Positions 13,582 to 21,929 of a stretch of DNA of 64,000 nt are shown here, one piece after another. A program made the translations under genes and the position numbers. The stretch lies in NCBI RefSeq assembly GCF_026151205.1, contig NC_087082.1, forward strand, positions 9,060,901 through 9,124,900, given 5' to 3'. The first letter of the stretch is position 1. Every line of letters begins with the position of its first letter. Below the pieces are notes generated by a model. It saw only the letters and a list, made by a program, of their open reading frames with translations, did not search any database and had not been told where the DNA came from. Source of the DNA: Bolinopsis microptera (lineage: Eukaryota; Ctenophora; Tentaculata; Lobata; Bolinopsidae).

Positions 13582-13615
<34 letters not shown>

Positions 13616-16600
13616 CCGCACAGCGGTGCCCTTCGTTACGCCACTGCTCTGTTGAGCTTAAATCTGTTAATTTAATAAATAGGGTGACCATGAAAATCTA
13701 GAATGAAATCTTTTAACATACTGAAAAGAGTTGATAATCAAACGAATCTGATGCCGTCAGGTAGGCCGAATATTCAACATGTTTGTGATGTACGGTGATA
13801 CCTTCCTACCTAATCCTGGATCTTACGATGAACTATACTACGAGCTCCTCCGACAACATGGTGTATTTGACGCACTCAACGAGACTGGTCTCAAATACCT
13901 AGATAAGGGTAATTTTATGATTCTTCAATCTTCATACTTCATCTTCATAAGTCTTATTGAAGGTAATTTTTTTAATAATCATTTTTTTCATTCTATCATT
14001 CTATCATTTTTTTCATTCTATCATTTTTACTTTACATTACGCATCAACATTTTTGCTCTCTAATCTTTTCACAAGTGCACTGACTTGCTGATAAGAAACT
14101 GCTTGATTTTATCATGTCCGGCCATCTTAACAAGTCGGCCTCTGCTGCTAACAAGACTCCTGCTGCTAAGAAGACTCCTGCTAGGAAGAACAGTATCACT
14201 AAACCCGCTGCCTCCGGGTCACCCTCCGACACGGAGGCACCCTCCCTCGGTATGTTGGGCTTTGGTGTGCCATCAATTTACACGTTTTGCGCTAAGACGT
14301 GTTTAAACGTTTTACCTACCCTCTCCAAAGAAGATATAGATTTTGAATACAACAGGCTCCGTTTAATTGACTCCGCATTTACTGGCAAAGCCACTAAGCC
14401 TGAAACCAAACAAGCCGCCATCAAACAATATCTAACACGTCAAATAGTCGTTGATTTAGATCAATCCATGAATAGTCTAACTGCGGCAGCTAACTTACTT
14501 TCATGTACTGTTAATGGGGAGTGCGAGAAGGCGGTGAAACATCTAACAGAACGTGCTCTGACGGCGATCGAAGAAGTCTCTGATGAAACGAAGAAACAGA
14601 CCACCCTCATCACACAGCAGACTGCAACTCTCATCTCTGAAGCCCCCTCGCAGAACCTCGACACTTCCAGAGAAGTTACAAGTATGCCTCATTCGCCGGT
14701 AAGACTTTTAGAGTGCGATCTTTCCGAGTTAACTTTTGATAAAGTTTCAAGTGAGCTAAACTTTGACATGCACCACCCTGGAGGCCGTATCACAACTTAT
14801 TATGGCTCCGTCCCCTACACGTACGGCAGAACCTCACATCCTGTCTCTGTTGGGCCACTTCCACCCACTCTGGAACGTGTGTACGAGCAACTGCAAAAAC
14901 TGGACGCTGACATAACCCCAGAGAACTACACTTGCCTTTGCACTTTATACAAGGACGGATCGGTCGGCATACCGATGCATAATGACAGCGAACCTAGCAT
15001 AATGGAGGATAGTCAAATTTATACAGTGTCGATTGGAGCACCTAGAAACCTTAGGATATCAAGTACAGTAGGCCCCTTTGTCGAGCATAACATTACACTT
15101 GAGCACGGTTCACTTTACGTCATGTCACGAGCAGATCAGGACAACTGGCGCCACGGCATTGACCGCGATATCTCGGTAAGGTTTCCACGCATTTCACTGA
15201 CTTTCCGCAAACTGAAACAACAAGAGTCATGCACTGTGCCTGCACCTCCAGCTCTCCATCGGATACCACCTGTTGCCCCTCCAGCTCAGAACTCCTCCTC
15301 TCAGTCTCGTCACTCCAGGGTCCTATTCATACATGACTCTATTCATCGTGAAACACCTGAATGGTTGTTCGATCAGATACCCGGCCACCGCTGTCAGAAG
15401 CGTTTGAACTACCAGCTCATAGACTCTTTGGATCATGACCTCAAACATGCCAAAACTGTGATCATCTCATGTGGCATAAACGATCTTTCACGGTATGGAA
15501 AATCTGCCAAGAGTCTGGCTGATAACTTTTGTCCCCGCCTTGTCGAAAGCTGTAAGAGCAACAAAAGCACACAGTTTGTTTTTTGTGCTTTGTCTTTAAC
15601 TAGAATTGGTTGGTTGAACAGAGAAATTGATGATTTTAATCTATGTATGGTGAATCTCGCCAGGGTGATTCCCAATCTGACATTTTACGATGCCCATGCC
15701 GTTATCAAGCGGGTTCATTCATACTACGTATGGGACCGCAATGATAAGCATGGCATCCATTTACATCACGATGTCAGAAGGGCTGTTGCATATGAACTTG
15801 TCAACTGCGTTGGCAAGTTATGTGGATCAGAACTGCCACGCCACAGGAACTGTGCGTGGCTCTACCACCATGAGCCTAACAGTCCTTTCAGATATCACCG
15901 TGGTTGAGCACTAATCCATAAATGAATTAATTATATAAAAATCAACCTTTTCTGTCAAGCCCTTAAATTAAGCATATCATCAAGTATTTTCATATCTTTT
16001 TCAGTACATCCTCACTCCTCATCCAAATTCATCATTTGATTGCTACCACGATCGATTTTTGAAGAAATGATCTGATTGGTCGAAAATGCTTATCTTCTTA
16101 AGCTTATCAGATGAACTGATGAACATTCTTTAACTATCAAGCATTTTTGTCTCTTATCATCCCACCATACATTTCCTAAAACATTTTCACATTACCAAAC
16201 AAAACTGTGCACATTTTATTTAATAATTATAGAAGCTTCTCTGGTAAATCAGCATCAAGCACGTTTCCTCAGTCAAAGTTCAGTGCAACAGTATTTTCGA
16301 AAACTTCACAAACAACTAAATAGCAAAAATCACCACACAAAACTACACAATTTCACACAACAACATACAAATCACAACGACTTAATATACACTTTAGGTA
16401 AAGTCATATTATCATACTGATAAGCCCGAAAATCGAGATAAGGGCACTATATTGTAACATTTGATTTAGCGAATATTTTTAACAAATAAGTAGATAAGAC
16501 TCAGATCACGATTCTGTAGCATACAGGACCTCCGGTTCTCGTGAAAGAATCTGATTTGCACTAGTATAGATATATTTTACGTTATTTATAAATTTATACA

Positions 16601-19600
16601 TTTTTTATTCTCTAATTCCTCCACAAGCATAAGAGTTAACTTAAAATGGCAGAGAATGGAAATGTTACTGATACTTCTGGTCATAAAATCAAAATAAAAT
16701 GTGGTAGCTGTAGCGGCTGGTGTTATTCTTCCAAAAACATCCGCAGCTGTTCATGGTGCCAAAACAACGTCCACGTCAAATGTTTTAAGGAAAATTTAGG
16801 TTGTACAAGCTGTTGTGAAAGTCTTATTCCTGGATTTTACGCGACTTACTATGAAATTTACGATGACTACAATAAGCTTAATTGCGCTATTTATAATCCA
16901 TACGCTCAAAATAGTCGATGTAATCTTATTGGAGACGCCATGACCAATGAAGAGCACCAGGATTCAACATGGAGTGACATTTCGGCTTTCCTAACTCACT
17001 GTCAGTATAAACAGCAACGTAACGTAAAAAGGTCGACATCCTCTCAACTTAAAACATTTTCCATGAATATCAGATCCCTTTTCAAAAATATTGATCAACT
17101 ACGAGAAGATATAGAAATATATGATAAGTATGATGTATTGTGTTTTAACGAAACTAACTGCACACTAGAAAAATTGCCTAACGGAATAAACGACATCACA
17201 TTAAATGGATTCCATGAACCGTATATCCAAGATCCCATCCGCACATCGGGTAAAGGTGGGGGGCTTGCCATATACATACACAAACGTGTAGCTGACTCTG
17301 ATAAAATTGATGTTTTCAATCCCAACCCTGAACCCTCAAATACTAGCGGCGAATTTCAATTTATCAAGATCCACCAGTGTAAAGGATATAATAGAACAAA
17401 GATAATTGGAAATGTTTATCGCTCTCCCGCTAGAAAACCTGAAGCATTTCTTGAAATTTTTAAAAGTACGCTTCACAACCTGGGAAGACACTCTCGCAAA
17501 CATATGACGTTACATGGAGATTTTAATCTAAATTTACTGAAGCACAGTAGCAACCAGGCATGTCAAAGCATTATAGATATTGCATCCTCTTACGGTTTCA
17601 TCCAAATTGTATCACGTCCAACTCGCATAACAGACCACAGTGCCACGCTTATTGATCATATCTACACGAACAATCTTGAAGATACAATAAGCTGCAACGT
17701 ATTAACGACAGATCTGTCGGATCACTTAGCGATAGTTACAACAATTAATCTTGATAATACATCCACCAGCAGTTACCGCTCCGCATCTTATAATCAAAAT
17801 CCAACACAAACCAACGTACGTAGTTTTAATGAGGCCAACAACCATAAATTTAGAGATTTAATAATGGAAGAAAATTGGTCTGTAATACTAACAAATACCC
17901 CTGATGCTAACCAGCAGTTTGATTGTTTGAATTCGGCTTACAACAGGATTTATAACGCTGCCTACCCGACAAAAAGACAGTCCGAGCGCAGACAAAATGA
18001 ACGTGTTAATCCCAAACCATGGATACTGCCCTGGCTTGAAGAAGCTATAGAACGTAAAAATCAGGCATATCATGATTTTGTAAAGGAACCAGTTGATAGG
18101 AACCAGCTAAAATATGACCGTTTGAAAAAGTTTTGCACCAAACACGTTGACAAAGCCAAAAACATACACTACAAAAAATTCTTTGAACAACACAAAGATA
18201 ATTCTAAGAAGCAGTGGCAGATGATTAACGGACTTCTGAATAGGAAACCAGCCAAACCTACATCGATAAAACTGTCGGACGAAAACGGACAAGTCAGCAC
18301 TCCGGCAGCAGTAGCAGAAAAATTTAATGATCACTTCTCAAACATCGCTCCAAAAATTAAATCTGAAATTAGTAGTAGGACCACTTTCGATCCTGGTGGG
18401 GCCCAGGGGACACTACGTAACCCTTCTCCAAATAGTATCTACATAAAACCAGTCACAACTACCGAAGTTCAAGACGTTATTAACCTATTTAAGAATAAAG
18501 CTACTCTTGACACCAAAATCCAACCACTCAAAATTGCCAACAGCTGTCATAATTTTACCACTGTATTGGCCCACGTTGTTAACAGCTCGTTCGAACAAGG
18601 GGTCTTTCCCCAAGCCTTGAAAACGGCAAAAGTAGTTCCTGTACATAAAGGTGGATCTAAAACTGACATCAAAAATTACAGACCGATATCTCTACTTGCC
18701 ACTTTCTCAAAAGTCTACGAAAAGCTTATGCACAATCGAGTCATAAATTTCTTGGATACCTACAATATACTTTGTGAAAATCAATACGGCTTCCGCCCAG
18801 GTAGGTCTTGTGAACATGCACTTCTTAATGCTAAAGACAGAATCCTCAATTCAATGTCTAAAAAGCAAGTTACTTTGCTCCTTTTGATTGACTTTAGCAA
18901 AGCCTTTGACCTTGTGGATCACTCCATACTCCTGAATAAGCTCGAGCACTATGGCATAAGAGGTCTAGCTTTAAACTGGTTTAAATCATATCTTATGAAC
19001 AGAAACCAGTTTGTATCAATTGGATCCTCTGAATCCTCAGCCAATCCAATTATTTACGGTGTACCCCAAGGTTCAATTTTGGGACCTCTCCTTTTTATAA
19101 TCTACATAAACGATCTTCCTCAAATATCAGAAATAGCTAATTTCATCATGTACGCAGATGATGCAAATATTTTCCTAACAGGAGAAAATATAAACGAGGT
19201 TTATGATAAGCTCAAAATTCTTAGCGATGTCTTAGTTAAATGGGTAGATAACAACGGATTAGCTCTAAATCTTAAAAAAACGAATTATATGATCTTTTCT
19301 CGACAAAGAAACCTCATTTATCGCGATGTAGTAATTTCTGGTGTCACAATCGAAAGAAAAACAGAAGCCCGTTTCTTAGGTGTTATAATAGATAACAAAC
19401 TGAACTGGTCGCAGCATATTTCTGCCATGAAAATGAAAATGGCCAGATACATTGGAGTCATGTACAAACTTAAAAAATATTTGCCTCTGGAAGCACGTTT
19501 ACAAATATATCACAGCTTTGTGCAGTCTCACCTTAATTACTGCTCCCTCGTCTGGGGTTTTGCTGCCAAATCCCATATAGAAACACTATTTGTTAAACAG

Positions 19601-21334
19601 AAAATGGGTCTTAGAGCAATACTACCAGGTTTTGTTAATTACTGGTACAAAGATGGTACACCACCAGCAAGTACCAAGTCTGGTTTCTATGTACACAAAA
19701 TATTGACAGTTCATAGTATCATCGTAAAGAACGCATTAGTTTTTATACATAAGCTAAAAAACTTCCCAAGTCTAGTGCCTCCCTCTATAAAGAAAACAAT
19801 ACCTAACAGTGCACCAATATTTAACGTCGCCGATCCGGATTCGAGTCTTACAACTTTATGGTCAGATGAATACGGTAAACACCCTTACAATAATTCAGTA
19901 TTCTACAAAGGTCCACTATTAGCAATAAACAGATATAGTGTCGCAGCAACTTCCTTGCCAAGTCTATTCAACCTTAACATCTACAAAAGGTGCATAAAAA
20001 ACATGCTCATTGATCAACAAAACGAGGGCATTGCAGACGAATGGCCTAACTTTATGTTATACAATATAACGGGACTAAGGAAATCAGAGCGCAACATCAA
20101 CCGTAATGCTAATAATAACTCTGTCCCATAAGCACGCCATCACAGAATCAATTTCACTGCATACCATCTCAGTTACACTGCCATCAATTCGCCAGCAAAA
20201 ACGGCATGACGCTATGCGACTGATAACAGTCGTTAAATTTTAAAAATTTTGGAATAGATAGCTAGCAGTAGCTATGCGCCTGTTTCCACTCTAACAACTC
20301 TAAAAGCATATTAATATGATAATTTCAACTAAAGGCAACTTTATATGTGCTCAGCTATGTTTTGTTCGACAAGCTCTATTATATACATTTTAATCGTTTT
20401 AATGAGATCTAATCTTGTATGAGTTTTGAGTTTGAATTGATAACACTTATTATATATATTATTTTTTGAGTAAACATTGGCTGGTACTTCGGGCCGGTCC
20501 CCAACAAAAAAAAAATTGCTCGTGCGCGGCACCCGACTACCATGAGCCTTAGTCTTTTGAGATCTTGCCAAATTACTTCTTACTGAAAATTTTTTGATTA
20601 TATCAAAATAAGTATTATCCTGAATGTTTTTGCAATGTCAAATTATCTAATTTTTGGTGGCCACAATCCTTCGACATATTATGGCAAACCTTTTTATTAC
20701 GATGATATCCAGGCAATACCCACAAAGAAGCCTGCAAGGAATTACTGTCTAATCTACACAACGTCCGTGCTATCGTAAACCACTTCTCTCCTAAAATAGA
20801 AGCTTGGTCAACAGCCAATAAGATATCTACTCCTACTCCTGAAGAGGTATTCAAAATGTGACTTTTTCCATTTTATTGATACTTGCTGCCGAGAACAATC
20901 AGATGGAGTACTTGCTTGGTAGTGGTTATGATTCTTAGATCATATTCTGTCTCTCCTAGCCGTTCATTATATTCCTTATAACCCTTATATTCTACAGGTG
21001 ATGGATATTGTAAGATCTAACTACGATACACTAACTCTAAAGTTGCAAGACGGACTTGATCATTTTGAGCGTTACAGCGAGGTCCCTAAAGAGCAACAAT
21101 TCTTCACTAATCTGGTACGGATACTAGACTAAGACTTTAAAATAGTTTAATTAGGTATTTTAGTTATTGTGAGCTACATGAACTTTTATATTACCTTTAC
21201 AATCAGATCGATTAAACTGTATGTCTTCTCAGATCAGAAAAATCACCAAGGATAAGCGAGAATCGACGACAGTACAGATTGAAACGACAGCGTACCATAA
21301 GTTTACCACCGTCAGTAACATCGGACAATGTTGA
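6759..21334 (+). CDS. ARMH3: ARMH3 (C10orf76), armadillo-like helical domain protein, 15 exons, 5' end missing
   Basis: Orthologue of human ARMH3, a Golgi-associated helical-repeat protein that in mammals binds GBF1 and PI4KB; that role is family knowledge. Exons by splice sites and frame: 6759-6872, 7028-7108, 7284-7511, 7684-7815, 7971-8071, 11451-11511, 11644-11763, 12503-12536, 12656-12861, 12971-13098, 13202-13364, 13761-13908, 20713-20846, 20998-21114, 21233-21334. All phases agree, giving 622 residues plus stop; human is about 689. Diagnostic blocks: [60 protein letters not shown] and [16 protein letters not shown] near the C terminus. Intron 5 holds an antisense gene and intron 12 a 6-kb LINE. 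The C-terminal tail (after about 21250) is diverged. The 5' coding exon was not found. Confidence 0.92.
8387..10462 (-). CDS. Unknown helical protein, 4 exons, nested antisense in ARMH3 intron 5
   Basis: Family not recognised. Exons on the minus strand: 10462-10312, 10174-9627, 9593-8909, 8850-8387. The sum is 1848 nt, exactly 616 codons including stop, and every junction keeps frame. It begins [10 protein letters not shown] with a basic stretch [10 protein letters not shown], then a Lys/Ser-rich linker, then a long leucine-rich, probably all-helical region that looks ARM/HEAT-like. Introns are very short: 137, 33 and 58 nt. The 33-nt one (9626-9594) is needed to avoid the in-frame TGA at 9605-9603, so the alternative is a disabled gene. 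It lies wholly inside ARMH3 intron 8072-11450 on the other strand. Confidence 0.6.
10463..11450. other. ARMH3 intron 5, distal part; no feature supported
   Basis: AT-rich, upstream of the nested antisense gene and therefore the likely site of its promoter, but no core-promoter motif stands out. A short open stretch after 11252 was considered as an ARMH3 exon and rejected on phase. Confidence 0.35.
13291..13500 (+). repeat. 105-bp tandem duplication spanning an ARMH3 exon end and its splice donor
   Basis: Copies 13291-13395 and 13396-13500 are nearly identical, differing mainly near the start (AGCTG versus TGCGT). Copy 1 holds the last 74 nt of the exon at 13202-13364 with its donor CAG|GTTGAC; copy 2 repeats the same exon end and donor at 13470. 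The frame-preserving splice uses the first donor. Confidence 0.85.
13518..13646 (-). mobile_element. Partial hAT-like MITE with a 30-base C run
   Basis: Reverse complement of the left half of the MITE at 5036-5330, ending in CGTTACGCCACTG at 13646. The other terminus is absent, so this is a truncated copy. The G/C-rich block has grown into 30 consecutive C bases (13585-13614). It lies in an ARMH3 intron next to the 105-bp duplication. Confidence 0.65.
14114..15907 (+). CDS. LINE ORF1: AlkB-type 2OG-Fe(II) dioxygenase fused to SGNH-type domain
   Basis: 597 residues. An N-terminal Lys/Ala-rich stretch (residues 1-40) is followed by a helical region with many Thr and Gln residues to about 185. 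Residues about 215-370 carry the complete AlkB signature: H289-x-D291, H347, and R359-x5-R365 in [10 protein letters not shown], the same layout as ALKBH2-type enzymes. Residues about 400-570 resemble the SGNH/GDSL esterase domains of CR1-group ORF1 proteins: FIHDS (S409), CGIND (G454, N456) and HGIHL (H549). The canonical Asp of block V is His546, with an Asp at 544. AlkB enzymes oxidatively remove alkyl groups from DNA or RNA; use of that activity by a LINE is inference. ATG at 14114 is the first in frame. Confidence 0.85.
   Translation: MSGHLNKSASAANKTPAAKKTPARKNSITKPAASGSPSDTEAPSLGMLGFGVPSIYTFCAKTCLNVLPTLSKEDIDFEYNRLRLIDSAFTGKATKPETKQAAIKQYLTRQIVVDLDQSMNSLTAAANLLSCTVNGECEKAVKHLTERALTAIEEVSDETKKQTTLITQQTATLISEAPSQNLDTSREVTSMPHSPVRLLECDLSELTFDKVSSELNFDMHHPGGRITTYYGSVPYTYGRTSHPVSVGPLPPTLERVYEQLQKLDADITPENYTCLCTLYKDGSVGIPMHNDSEPSIMEDSQIYTVSIGAPRNLRISSTVGPFVEHNITLEHGSLYVMSRADQDNWRHGIDRDISVRFPRISLTFRKLKQQESCTVPAPPALHRIPPVAPPAQNSSSQSRHSRVLFIHDSIHRETPEWLFDQIPGHRCQKRLNYQLIDSLDHDLKHAKTVIISCGINDLSRYGKSAKSLADNFCPRLVESCKSNKSTQFVFCALSLTRIGWLNREIDDFNLCMVNLARVIPNLTFYDAHAVIKRVHSYYVWDRNDKHGIHLHHDVRRAVAYELVNCVGKLCGSELPRHRNCAWLYHHEPNSPFRYHRG
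16646..20131 (+). CDS. LINE ORF2: PHD-like finger, APE endonuclease, reverse transcriptase
   Basis: 1161 residues, intact. N-terminal C4HC3 PHD-like finger at about residues 20-57: CGSC, CSWC, HVKC, CTSC. Endonuclease: CFNETN, HGDFN (290-294) and SDHLAIV. Reverse transcriptase: [34 protein letters not shown] and YADD at 836-839, followed by an RT thumb and C-terminal tail. The protein would nick target DNA and prime reverse transcription there. All catalytic motifs are present, so the copy could be functional. The finger may bind chromatin, which is inference. Confidence 0.93.
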   Translation: MAENGNVTDTSGHKIKIKCGSCSGWCYSSKNIRSCSWCQNNVHVKCFKENLGCTSCCESLIPGFYATYYEIYDDYNKLNCAIYNPYAQNSRCNLIGDAMTNEEHQDSTWSDISAFLTHCQYKQQRNVKRSTSSQLKTFSMNIRSLFKNIDQLREDIEIYDKYDVLCFNETNCTLEKLPNGINDITLNGFHEPYIQDPIRTSGKGGGLAIYIHKRVADSDKIDVFNPNPEPSNTSGEFQFIKIHQCKGYNRTKIIGNVYRSPARKPEAFLEIFKSTLHNLGRHSRKHMTLHGDFNLNLLKHSSNQACQSIIDIASSYGFIQIVSRPTRITDHSATLIDHIYTNNLEDTISCNVLTTDLSDHLAIVTTINLDNTSTSSYRSASYNQNPTQTNVRSFNEANNHKFRDLIMEENWSVILTNTPDANQQFDCLNSAYNRIYNAAYPTKRQSERRQNERVNPKPWILPWLEEAIERKNQAYHDFVKEPVDRNQLKYDRLKKFCTKHVDKAKNIHYKKFFEQHKDNSKKQWQMINGLLNRKPAKPTSIKLSDENGQVSTPAAVAEKFNDHFSNIAPKIKSEISSRTTFDPGGAQGTLRNPSPNSIYIKPVTTTEVQDVINLFKNKATLDTKIQPLKIANSCHNFTTVLAHVVNSSFEQGVFPQALKTAKVVPVHKGGSKTDIKNYRPISLLATFSKVYEKLMHNRVINFLDTYNILCENQYGFRPGRSCEHALLNAKDRILNSMSKKQVTLLLLIDFSKAFDLVDHSILLNKLEHYGIRGLALNWFKSYLMNRNQFVSIGSSESSANPIIYGVPQGSILGPLLFIIYINDLPQISEIANFIMYADDANIFLTGENINEVYDKLKILSDVLVKWVDNNGLALNLKKTNYMIFSRQRNLIYRDVVISGVTIERKTEARFLGVIIDNKLNWSQHISAMKMKMARYIGVMYKLKKYLPLEARLQIYHSFVQSHLNYCSLVWGFAAKSHIETLFVKQKMGLRAILPGFVNYWYKDGTPPASTKSGFYVHKILTVHSIIVKNALVFIHKLKNFPSLVPPSIKKTIPNSAPIFNVADPDSSLTTLWSDEYGKHPYNNSVFYKGPLLAINRYSVAATSLPSLFNLNIYKRCIKNMLIDQQNEGIADEWPNFMLYNITGLRKSERNINRNANNNSVP
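20132..20712 (+). other. LINE 3' flank and ARMH3 intron end
   Basis: Non-coding sequence between the LINE stop and the ARMH3 acceptor at 20711-20712. The LINE 3' terminus must be here but no short terminal repeat or poly(A) marks it. Confidence 0.35.
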
Positions 21335-21929
21335 GTATTTGATATTGTGTTTTGAATTTGAAGCTTTTTTTTTCTTACCACTCAAAGAAGCAAAATAGGG
21401 ATGATCAACTTGTTTTTGGATAACTTATTATGAATACTGAAAAGCAATGGCTTTTGTCCGGGGAGCTTTCCAAAGAATTGATATAAACAAAAATTCAGTC
21501 CAGCAAGGCGCTTTATTTTGTTGAATGAGGGAATTTTGACGATGTTTTGTACTATTTAAATCGTTGCTTTTATGATATATTACTAAGCATGACTTTTTCC
21601 AAAAGTGTTAACTGATAGGTAACCGCAAGTTTATATAGCATGATACTAAAGACCTTTGTTATATAGTAGGACAAGACCGGTTATAGTTTATTTTATGTAT
21701 AATTTAGAGTGAATGAGTTTTGTTTGAATGTTTGAGATGTACACAAATTTCCAATTTAATAATTCTTCAATTGTGTCAATACCGTCAAGCAACAAAATTT
21801 GAAAATCATTTGAAAGTTACATCAACCTCAAATTTGTCCATTGAAAACTCCAATCTTCAGTAATAATTCCATCATTTAAGAAACTGATTTTTTATTATTT
21901 AAAGGAAACTAGAAATTCCATTTGTCTAG
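21335..21929. other. Spacer between ARMH3 and THOC5
   Basis: About 595 bp of AT-rich sequence between the ARMH3 stop and the first recognised THOC5 exon, both on the + strand. It should contain the ARMH3 3' UTR and, if THOC5 has no further upstream exon, the THOC5 promoter. No specific motif is supported. Confidence 0.35.

Larger units (their letters stand above)
14114..20131 (+). mobile_element. Full-coding LINE (CR1/L2-like) in ARMH3 intron 12
   Basis: Two long intact ORFs on the host sense strand: ORF1 14114-15907 and ORF2 16646-20131, separated by 738 bp of AT-rich sequence. Both lack disabling changes, which suggests recent insertion. Boundaries extend beyond the ORFs within 13909-20712. 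No target-site duplication or terminal tail was recognised. That ORF1 and ORF2 belong to one element is inferred from order, strand and spacing. Confidence 0.8.

Noticed and set aside
13395-13701. Proline- or glycine-run open frames on both strands
   Set aside because: Created by translation of the 30-C homopolymer in a MITE fragment.
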